Part shown: positions 57,017-64,000 of the stretch, piece after piece
How the letters are laid out: each line of letters begins with the position of its first letter
Position numbering within the stretch: the stretch's first letter is position 1
Assembly: GCF_000829675.1 (NCBI RefSeq)
Contig: NZ_BBRX01000027.1
Location: 1 to 64,000, forward strand
From: Acinetobacter rudis
GTDB taxonomy: Bacteria; Pseudomonadota; Gammaproteobacteria; Pseudomonadales; Moraxellaceae
Reading direction: 5' to 3'
Length of the DNA: 64,000 nucleotides
Made by a program: the position numbers and the translations under genes
Notes under the pieces: generated by a model
Databases searched by the model: none
Told to the model about the DNA's origin: nothing
What the model saw: the letters and a program-made list of their open reading frames with translations, nothing else

Positions 57017-58291
57017 CTATTTTTTATGATTATTTGATTTATCCTTGATAAACTCAGATACATTTATCACATCAAGATCTTCACTCGCATGTACAGGGCC
57101 TTTAAACTCACGTCCTGCTGTTGTCTGCAAATAGTCACTTGTAATTTTTTCATTATCAGGCCAAATATGATGAAGTACTAACCCCTTCGCTCCCATTTTC
57201 GCAGCAAAAGCACCAACACCTAAAGTGTTCTGATGATTACGAGGATCTATACCCGAAGTTATTGCAGTATGGCCATCTAAAATTTGTGTCGTCATTGTTT
57301 TCTCTATCGCTGTTCCTGCAAACACAGCTAAAGCGGCTTTTACATCCATCACTTCATTAATCAAAATATCAGTGTTATGACCTAAACGAAGTAAATTATT
57401 ATTGGGTGCTGTATCCCCACTAAATGTGACAGATCCGTATTTCGTATCAAACCGATAAGACCAAGCCGGATAAACCATCGGGTGTTGCGCCAAAACAGCA
57501 GTCACTTTTACATAATCATCCTGATAGACTGGTATTGGATTCATTTTAGGTGACATGTTGCTAGGACTCGCACTTTTGGGCGCAGATAAAGCCATAATGT
57601 TTAGCATCCCAGGACCATTTGTTCCTGTTAAATCTCTTGGATGATCATCAGAACGGCGTACCGTATGTATTGCATTATTCATATCATAGGCATTCGCAGC
57701 AAAATGATGCTGCATTAATTCTTTGATACCTGGTGTGGGATCTTCTGGGTGAATTAATTGAGTATTGGGTAAATGTCCAAATCCAGCATCGCTCCCTAAC
57801 TTGCCATTTGAATCGGCACGATCTGGTCCAATAAGTGCAATTTTCTGCTTTCCATATTTCCAGTTCGGAAAGTTTGTATTCACAAACGGATATAAGTCAT
57901 CGACATGATCAGAATGTAGATGAGTAATAAAAATTCCACGTACATCACCAAAATTCAATCCGCTTTCATAAAAACGCTGGACCAAACCAGACCCCGCATC
58001 AACCACATACACTTGACCATCCACAACTAAGGCTGTTGACGTTGCAGCCCTCAAACTCGGGAAAGGGCCTGCCCTTGTCCCCAGCATAACAAGGTGCATA
58101 CCATCACGTGGTGGAGGCATGGCTCTAACTCGTTTAGGTTGCCTTTGTAGGTATTGGGGGATTGGACTTTCTATACTATTGGACTGCTGATTAGCAATAC
58201 TGCTTGTACTATGCTCATTTCCTGCAAAGGCAAATTGAGCAATCAAACAAATTGAAATGGCGCAACATAAATATCTTTTTAATTTTTTCAC
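57017..58291 (-). CDS. Secreted MBL-fold metallo-hydrolase
   Basis: About 424 residues from the GTG at 58291 (VKKLKRYLCCAISICLIAQFAFA), preceded by AAGGAAAATC; the frame is open 22 codons further upstream, but that stretch has no ribosome site. Signal peptide, polar linker, then the MBL domain: LVMLGTRAGPFPS, VYVVDAGSGLVQRFYESG, zinc motif ITHLHSDHVDDLYPF, SYRFDTKYGSVTFSGDTAPN and HTAITSG / VLHHIWPDN. The layout is that of RNase Z-like or arylsulfatase-type hydrolases exported to the periplasm. Substrate unknown. Confidence 0.88.
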   Translation of the reverse strand: MKKLKRYLCCAISICLIAQFAFAGNEHSTSSIANQQSNSIESPIPQYLQRQPKRVRAMPPPRDGMHLVMLGTRAGPFPSLRAATSTALVVDGQVYVVDAGSGLVQRFYESGLNFGDVRGIFITHLHSDHVDDLYPFVNTNFPNWKYGKQKIALIGPDRADSNGKLGSDAGFGHLPNTQLIHPEDPTPGIKELMQHHFAANAYDMNNAIHTVRRSDDHPRDLTGTNGPGMLNIMALSAPKSASPSNMSPKMNPIPVYQDDYVKVTAVLAQHPMVYPAWSYRFDTKYGSVTFSGDTAPNNNLLRLGHNTDILINEVMDVKAALAVFAGTAIEKTMTTQILDGHTAITSGIDPRNHQNTLGVGAFAAKMGAKGLVLHHIWPDNEKITSDYLQTTAGREFKGPVHASEDLDVINVSEFIKDKSNNHKK

Positions 58292-58754
58292 ATGATTTTC
58301 CTTTATTAAAACAATCCCTAGAATCACAGCAAAATATTTTTGCGCAATTTCTTCCATGAGGATATTTTCAAATGAACATTTGTCAGAATATAGAATATTT
58401 CAGATTGAACTAAAAATTACTTCTTTACTTCTTCAAAATTAGATCTTGTGTATCGAGATTCCCCCAACCAAACTATATTAATAAAAATATTAACATTCAT
58501 TTTTGGGCATTTTTCTCATTCTTCAGTAAAGAAGCAATGTTTTTTTGAATATGATCCTAACAATAGTAACTAACTGTTCTATTTATTTTCTTTTAATCAT
58601 CAGGACTCAATATTGCTCCAAATTTATAATGATTAACACTCTAGGTTTAATCACTTTTTTACACCTATATTTAAAATATTTTATATGTAGCGCATGGGCG
58701 AATAAAAAATGGCTGATTAAAATCAGCCATTTTAGAGCTATCAGCTTGTCTAAA
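58292..58754. other. Intergenic region upstream of the MBL gene
   Basis: About 460 bases; the terminator at 58706-58733 and the MBL promoter lie here. Open frames seen are not credible genes. Confidence 0.5.
58706..58733 (-). terminator. Terminator of the cstA-ybdD operon
   Basis: AAAATGGCTGATT/AATCAGCCATTTT perfect 13-base arms with a 2-base centre, 22 bases after the last gene. Confidence 0.85.
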
Positions 58755-59057
58755 TTAACAAGGGCATTTTTTCATACCACCACCTGCAGATGGATAACGT
58801 GCATCTACGCAGTGACGATAAAAAGTTTTAGCATCCATTGCCTCTAGATCAGGATGATGTTTTTGCATATGCCGAAGGTATGTTTGATAATCAGGCACGC
58901 CAACCATCAAACGGAAGCTCTGCTGTAGTCGCTGCCACAGTGTTGCAATCTTTGACCAGTTCTGCGGTGACAAGATTACACTTTTCTGAGACATTACAGT
59001 CATCTTAATCATCTTAATAATGACTGAATGACGCTGTCCTGGAAGTTTTAATCGCAT
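58755..59057 (-). CDS. YbdD/YjiX family protein
   Basis: 100 residues from the ATG at 59057 (MRLKLPGQRHSVI), which has AAGGAG before it; the upstream open frame overlaps cstA and is not used. The conserved YbdD pattern is VGVPDYQTYLRHMQKHHP and the Cys-rich end GGGMKKCPC. These small proteins accompany CstA/BtsT pyruvate transporters; here it starts 10 bases after the cstA stop. Confidence 0.92.
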   Translation of the reverse strand: MRLKLPGQRHSVIIKMIKMTVMSQKSVILSPQNWSKIATLWQRLQQSFRLMVGVPDYQTYLRHMQKHHPDLEAMDAKTFYRHCVDARYPSAGGGMKKCPC

Positions 59058-59067
59058 CTTGCTCTCC

Positions 59068-61176
59068 TTATTTAAGAACGCGTGCTGCATCGGCAGTACT
59101 GTCATCTTCATCACGATAAATGGCTTCTGCTTCATTGACTGTTGGTGTTTTGCTTGCCAAAGCTCGGCGTACTACAGTAATCGATGCAAATAACATCACG
59201 ATCGCAACGATCATGAAGAAAGCGCACAATACGGCATTAATCTGATTCGACAATACAATACTTTGCATCTCTGCAAAACTTTTCGCTGGTTTTAAAATTT
59301 CACCTCGAGCAATCGCATCTGAGAAACGGTTAGCCTGAGCCAAGAAACCTATTTTTGGATTTTCATGGAAAATCTTTTGCCAACCTGCTGTCATTGAAGT
59401 AATAAATAAGAAAATCGTTGGGACAACAGTTACCCATACATACTTTTCTTTCTTCATTTTAAATAAGATCACTGTACCTAATATTAACGCCATCGCTGCT
59501 AATATCTGGTTTCCAATACCAAACAATGGCCACAAGCTATTAATCCCGCCCAGTGGATCAACTACGCCTTGGTAAACAAAATAACCCCATGCTGAAACCG
59601 CAACCAAAGTCCCCAGCATATTCCCAATAAATGAACTTGAATTTTTTACCGCAGGAATCACGATACCTACGGTATCTTGCACCATAAAACGGCATGCACG
59701 TGTACCAGCATCTACAGCAGTTAAAATAAATAGTGCTTCAAATAAAATCGCGAAGTGATACCAAAAAGCCATCATTGAACGATTATTAAAGATTTCACTA
59801 ATAATATGTGCCATACCAATAGCGAAAGTCGGTGCGCCACCTGTACGAGATAGAATCGAGCTTTCACCGACTTCATTGGCCAGTACAGTTAGAGCCTCGG
59901 GTGTAATCACAAAGCCTAGATTTCTCACTGCTTCAGCAGCAGACTGCACATCTGTACCCAATACTGCTGCTGGCGCATTAATCGCAAAATATATGCCAGG
60001 TTCCAATACTGTTGCACAGATCATGGCCATAATTGCTACAAAAGACTCCATCAACATACCGCCATAGCCAATCATACGAATATTCACTTCGTTATCGACA
60101 AGTTTGGGTGTAGTTCCTGAAGAGACTAACGCATGGAAACCTGAAATTGCACCACAGGCAATGGTAATAAATAAGAAAGGAAATAAGCTTCCGGCAAAGA
60201 CTGGACCAGTACCATCTATAAATGGTGTAACTGCTGGCATTTTTAACATTGGCATAGCAAATAATATTCCTACTGCTAAACCTGCAATAACTCCAATCTT
60301 TAAGAATGTAGAAAGATAATCACGCGGTGCCAACAATAACCATACAGGGAGCACTGAAGCGACAAAACCATAAATCACTAAGGCCCATGTCAATTGAGTT
60401 CCACTTAAATCAAAAACGGGCCCCCAATAAGGATGTTGAGCAACATCTCCACCATAAACAATTGCCAACATCATTAAAACAAAACCAATGATGGAGACTT
60501 CAGCAATTTTTCCTGGGCGTATATATCGCATATATACCCCCATAAAAATGGCAATAGGAATTGTCGCTGCAATACTGAAAACACCCCAAGGGCTATGTGT
60601 TAATGCTTTAACTACGACAAGTGCAAGTACAGCCAAAATAATGACCATCACCCCCAATGCACCAAGCATAACAATCACACCCGCAAAGGAACCCAGTTCC
60701 TGTTTGGCCATTTCTCCTAATGAACGGCCATCACGGCGTGTTGAAATAAATAACACCAAGAAATCTTGTACCGCACCAGCGACAACCACACCAATAAGTA
60801 ACCATAGGGTTCCAGGTAGATAACCCATTTGCGCAGCGAGAATAGGACCAACTAAAGGCCCAGCACCCGCAATCGCAGCAAAATGATGCCCAAAGAGCAC
60901 ATGTTTATTGGTGGGTACGTAGTCTAAGCCATCAGCAAGTCGATGAGCTGGTGTAAGCCGTCTTGAATCTAGTCCAAAGACTTTATTTGCAATAAATAAA
61001 CTATAAAAGCGATAAGCAATACTATAAACACAGACTGCTGCAAGTACTAACCAGACAGCATTTACGTGCTCACCACGACTGACTGCAAGTATGCCAAAAG
61101 ATACTGCACCAATAATGGCAACCACAACCCACATCATCTTACTGAACAACGTCATTTTGTTTTGTATATTTTCCAT
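59068..61176 (-). CDS. cstA: CstA/BtsT-family carbon starvation transporter (pyruvate type)
   Basis: 702 residues and about 16-18 membrane helices, standard length. Family signatures GHHFAAIAGAGPLVGPILAA, LWLLIGVVVAGAVQDFLVLF and LFGIGNQILAAMAL. Uptake of pyruvate, and possibly peptides, when carbon is scarce, together with YbdD. Two-gene operon. No regulator gene is adjacent. Confidence 0.94.
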   Translation of the reverse strand: MENIQNKMTLFSKMMWVVVAIIGAVSFGILAVSRGEHVNAVWLVLAAVCVYSIAYRFYSLFIANKVFGLDSRRLTPAHRLADGLDYVPTNKHVLFGHHFAAIAGAGPLVGPILAAQMGYLPGTLWLLIGVVVAGAVQDFLVLFISTRRDGRSLGEMAKQELGSFAGVIVMLGALGVMVIILAVLALVVVKALTHSPWGVFSIAATIPIAIFMGVYMRYIRPGKIAEVSIIGFVLMMLAIVYGGDVAQHPYWGPVFDLSGTQLTWALVIYGFVASVLPVWLLLAPRDYLSTFLKIGVIAGLAVGILFAMPMLKMPAVTPFIDGTGPVFAGSLFPFLFITIACGAISGFHALVSSGTTPKLVDNEVNIRMIGYGGMLMESFVAIMAMICATVLEPGIYFAINAPAAVLGTDVQSAAEAVRNLGFVITPEALTVLANEVGESSILSRTGGAPTFAIGMAHIISEIFNNRSMMAFWYHFAILFEALFILTAVDAGTRACRFMVQDTVGIVIPAVKNSSSFIGNMLGTLVAVSAWGYFVYQGVVDPLGGINSLWPLFGIGNQILAAMALILGTVILFKMKKEKYVWVTVVPTIFLFITSMTAGWQKIFHENPKIGFLAQANRFSDAIARGEILKPAKSFAEMQSIVLSNQINAVLCAFFMIVAIVMLFASITVVRRALASKTPTVNEAEAIYRDEDDSTADAARVLK

Positions 61177-61318
61177 TTATACCTCACATCTCTCCTAGGA
61201 GTGCAGCTTCATTGGATTTAATTCATTATTTAAAATTTTGAAATAGGGTAAATTCTATTTTAGTCCTATTAAAACCCTTTTTTAGCTTAAAATATATGCA
61301 TAAAAAAATACTCACCAA

Positions 61319-61349
61319 AAAAAAGGGTGATATTTCATCACCCTTTTTT
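61319..61349 (-). terminator. Terminator of efp
   Basis: AAAAAAGGGTGAT/ATCACCCTTTTTT with a 5-base loop, 22 bases after the efp stop. Confidence 0.9.
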
Positions 61350-61370
61350 ATTACTTCAAGAACTCAAGCA

Positions 61371-61940
61371 TTATGCACGTTCTAAGTAATCACCAGTACG
61401 AGTATCTACACGTACACTTTCTTCTTGTTGAACAAAAAGAGGAACACGTACTACAGCACCCGTTTCAAGCTTAGCAGGTTTACCGCCACCGCCTGAAGTA
61501 TCGCCACGTACGCCTGGATCTGTTTCAACAACTTTTAAAACAACGAAGTTAGGCGCGCTTACTGTTAAAGGTACACCATTAAATAACATAATGGTGCAAA
61601 GCTCATTCGAGTCGTCTTTTAACCATTTTGCAGCATCGCCCATTGCAACTTTGTCTGCACCAATTTGTTCAAAAGATACTGGATCCATGAAGTTCCAAAG
61701 TTCACCGTCGTTGTACAAGTAGTTCATTTCTACTTCTACGATGTCCGCACCCTCTAGTTGTTCACCAGATTTAAAAGTTTTTTCAAGTACTTTACCTGAA
61801 CGAAGGTTACGTAATTTAACGCGGTTGAAGGCCTGACCTTTACCTGGTTTTACGTATTCGTTTTCCATGATTGAATATGGATTGCCATCAAGCATTACCT
61901 TTAAGCCTTGCTTAAAGTCATTTGTAGAATAATTGGCCAT
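61371..61940 (-). CDS. efp: Elongation factor P
   Basis: 189 residues from the ATG at 61940 ([14 protein letters not shown]); the open frame begins three codons earlier. Rescues ribosomes stalled at polyproline. KOW-like N-domain with [10 protein letters not shown] placing the modified Lys at position 34, exactly the beta-lysylation site of E. coli EF-P, and two OB domains. The divergent epmB gene makes the beta-lysine used for this modification. Confidence 0.97.
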   Translation of the reverse strand: MANYSTNDFKQGLKVMLDGNPYSIMENEYVKPGKGQAFNRVKLRNLRSGKVLEKTFKSGEQLEGADIVEVEMNYLYNDGELWNFMDPVSFEQIGADKVAMGDAAKWLKDDSNELCTIMLFNGVPLTVSAPNFVVLKVVETDPGVRGDTSGGGGKPAKLETGAVVRVPLFVQQEESVRVDTRTGDYLERA

Positions 61941-61949
61941 GAAAGGCAC

Positions 61950-62325
61950 GCTCCAAACTTACTAAATAATTTGATAAATCTCGCGCATTGCATCACTGTC
62001 AAACTGCAGTCAAAGCAAGCAGCATGCGTATCAGTACACGGCTGACACTACAAGATATAGCGTATTCTAAATGAGCAGCGTATCATGAAGCAATGTTAAA
62101 ATGACTAAGCCCTGAGTCTGTGGCTGATTTTTTCTTATTATTCTAGATATTTTTGAATGTAAATCTACCATCGAACCCTCATTTACACCAATATCGATTG
62201 CCCCCCCATTCAATAAAGTTTCCACAATCACCTCAATAACACCACAAGCCGATACTATTGATGCAGCAATTATTTGATGAATTGTCTATAATTCGAAGGA
62301 TATTGAAACACCTTATAACTGTGGT
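61950..62325. other. Divergent region between efp and epmB
   Basis: About 376 bases carrying both promoters. I see no gene and no clear operator. Confidence 0.5.
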
Positions 62326-63342
62326 ATGACGACTTATTTACTTCAACAAAAAAATTGGCAATCTCAACTGAGTGATCTCATCACTGAGCCGGCTGAATTA
62401 CTTGAGCAGCTCGCACTGCAACCCGATCAATTACTTTCTGGCGCCCTTTTGGCCAGTCAGCAGTTTAAGCTACGTGTACCCCGCGCTTTTGTAGAAAAAA
62501 TGCAGTTAGCCAATCCTTTAGATCCTCTACTTCTACAAGTCCTCCCCCACCATTTAGAACTTGAAGAACACCCTGACTTTGTCACAGACCCACTTGGTGA
62601 AGAGGCTGCCAATCAATTGGCTGGCGTATTACATAAGTATAGTTCACGCTTTCTATTAACCTTAACAGGTGCATGTGCTGTACATTGTCGTTACTGTTTT
62701 CGTAGACATTTTCCTTATCAAGAAAATTTACCTAAAAATGAAGATTGGCCAAATATTCGCGACTATTTACTAGAACATCCAGCGATCAATGAAGTCATTT
62801 TAAGTGGTGGTGATCCACTTACACTCTCTGACAGAAAACTGTCTTTATGGTTGGATCGATTAGAGTCTCTAGAGCAAATTAATACCTTGCGTATTCACTC
62901 ACGAGTACCTATTGTAATTCCTGAGCGAATTAACGATGAGTTTTTAGCCTTATTTAAAGGACGTAGATTTAAAGTGGTATTGGTTGTACATAGTAATCAT
63001 GCTGCTGAACTTGATGATTTTACTTGCTCACAATTATTGCGTGTGGCTCAGCAAGGTATTTTCTTACTCAATCAAGCCGTATTACTCAAAGGTGTAAATG
63101 ATAATGTGCAAAGCTTAGTGCAACTGAGCCAACGTCTGTTTAGTGCCAATGTGATGCCTTATTATCTACATGTACTCGATAAAGTTAAAGGTGCTCAACA
63201 TTTTGATCTACCTGCTGCTACTGTAGATGTATTATATCAACAATTATTAGCCAGCTTACCCGGTTATCTAGTACCTAAACTCGTTCGGGAAATAGCAGGT
63301 GAACCAAATAAAACGCCACTTTATGGCTTAAAAAGTGATTAA
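62326..63342 (+). CDS. epmB: EF-P beta-lysylation protein, lysine 2,3-aminomutase
   Basis: 338 residues. Radical-SAM enzyme that converts L-lysine to (R)-beta-lysine for EpmA to attach to EF-P. The Fe-S motif CAVHCRYC supplies Cys117, Cys121 and Cys124. PLP Lys is expected in the C-terminal region (YLHVLDKVKGAQHFDLP). HAINEVILSGGDPLTLS-type segment AINEVILSGGDPLTLS is the SAM-binding GGDP region. Shorter than clostridial lysine aminomutases, as normal for EpmB. epmA is not in the window. Confidence 0.94.
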   Translation: MTTYLLQQKNWQSQLSDLITEPAELLEQLALQPDQLLSGALLASQQFKLRVPRAFVEKMQLANPLDPLLLQVLPHHLELEEHPDFVTDPLGEEAANQLAGVLHKYSSRFLLTLTGACAVHCRYCFRRHFPYQENLPKNEDWPNIRDYLLEHPAINEVILSGGDPLTLSDRKLSLWLDRLESLEQINTLRIHSRVPIVIPERINDEFLALFKGRRFKVVLVVHSNHAAELDDFTCSQLLRVAQQGIFLLNQAVLLKGVNDNVQSLVQLSQRLFSANVMPYYLHVLDKVKGAQHFDLPAATVDVLYQQLLASLPGYLVPKLVREIAGEPNKTPLYGLKSD

Positions 63343-63345
63343 CCT

Positions 63346-64000
63346 ATGAATTTTGGCATAAGCAATAAGCATTTTCAGAGCTTTCATATTCCTACTCCAC
63401 TCACGCGTAAGGAGTTAAGTTTTTGTGAAAGTAATGTAGAGGCTTTTCGCTTATGGACAACCACATTATCCCCTCGTGCTTTAGGTGATCGTAGTGCAGC
63501 CATCTTTACAGCACTGCATGAATTATCCAGTCTCAACTGTAATGAAACTGAACGTTTCGACATGCTTCAAGAGCTACACCCTTTTATAGAGCATGTCTTA
63601 GCCAATATTGAAAAAAACTTTATTACAGCAAACTCACAGCATGCTGAACGTCAATATCAATTGGTTGATCTCGATATCCAAATGCGTTTGAGTTTGATTC
63701 AACTGTATATCGATATTGCTTTTCGATGTGATAAATCAAAACAATGTACTTGGCAATTTTGGCGCCATAATGAAAAACATAATCTAAAAGTCAATCGAAT
63801 CTTATCTTGCTATTATGCAATGCAACATATTGGTTTTTTATTGGTACAACAACAAATCAATTATATCGATGTACTTCCCAATCAATGGCGTTATACCCAT
63901 GAGATCTACCAATACGCTTTTAAAAACAATGAACACTTAATTAATGTCAATCGTATCCAAGGCAGTCGATATCCATTTAGTAATATTCAAGAATGTTATA
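63346..64000 (+). CDS. Unknown protein, N-terminal part (runs off the window)
   Basis: 218 codons open from the ATG at 63346 (MNFGISNKHFQSFHIP), three bases after the epmB stop, with no stop before the window end. No signal peptide in the first 30 residues; soluble, mostly helical, with DLDIQMRLSLIQLYIDIAF and WRYTHEIYQYAFKN. Not recognised. Spacing implies co-transcription with epmB; the weak ribosome site suggests translational coupling. Confidence 0.75.
   Translation, partial: MNFGISNKHFQSFHIPTPLTRKELSFCESNVEAFRLWTTTLSPRALGDRSAAIFTALHELSSLNCNETERFDMLQELHPFIEHVLANIEKNFITANSQHAERQYQLVDLDIQMRLSLIQLYIDIAFRCDKSKQCTWQFWRHNEKHNLKVNRILSCYYAMQHIGFLLVQQQINYIDVLPNQWRYTHEIYQYAFKNNEHLINVNRIQGSRYPFSNIQECY

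Noticed and set aside
58545-58847. Plus-strand open frame of 100 codons
   Set aside because: Runs through the cstA-ybdD terminator and antisense to ybdD; no ribosome site.

Overview
The window looks like a chromosomal segment of an Acinetobacter species. It is AT-rich (coding and intergenic DNA alike), and it carries a complete hut operon of Acinetobacter layout, an 84-residue CsrA with an extended tail, the alaS-lysC-csrA block, purA next to hisZ, and an EF-P/EpmB pair. Almost all genes are ordinary chromosomal housekeeping or catabolic genes. The species cannot be fixed from the sequence alone.

Layout. 1-6360: the start of a giant Bap-like adhesin (only its N-terminus is inside the window) and, upstream of it on the same strand, a three-gene type I secretion operon (HlyD-type adaptor, LapB/RtxB-type ABC exporter, TolC-type outer membrane protein). 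6826-16841: glutamate dehydrogenase followed upstream by hutG, hutI, a histidine permease, hutH, hutU, hutD and hutC. Together these convert histidine to glutamate and then to 2-oxoglutarate. HutC-like palindromes lie in front of hutU, in front of hutC and at the hutC/hutD junction. 16969-31275: gloB, a tRNA-Leu/Trp/Leu cluster, a eukaryotic-like kinase overlapping a patatin phospholipase, a DUF815 ATPase, an M48 lipoprotein protease, purA-hisZ, and several small regulators, among them a MarR gene divergent from an EamA exporter with clear palindromic operators. 31357-46080: a TonB-dependent siderophore receptor, a GAPDH-family enzyme, alaS, lysC, csrA, rnhB, cytochrome b561, and adenosine deaminase with a purine permease. 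53390-64000: cspA, tRNA-fMet, an amidase, a porin, an MBL hydrolase, ybdD-cstA, efp, epmB and a partial unknown gene.

The most unusual stretch is 46408-53300, beside tRNA-Val. It is very AT-rich, gene-sparse and entirely oriented on the minus strand. It holds four secreted or lipid-anchored TPR/SEL1-repeat proteins and one further small secreted protein. Between them lie decayed pieces that I translated by hand. The one at 52538-53122 is recognisably the C-terminal end of an Rhs core (YNRYRYYEP ... NPNAWVDP), followed by a short toxin-like tail. A second, more decayed Rhs-like piece lies at about 50340-50600. A small gene with three in-frame stops (51172-51417) overlaps the next gene by ATGA, and another stop-interrupted fragment lies at 47901-48057. 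My reading is that this is the graveyard of an Rhs toxin locus: toxins have decayed while the repeat-protein genes, probably immunity genes, were kept intact. That function is inference; the relics and the intact reading frames are visible in the sequence.
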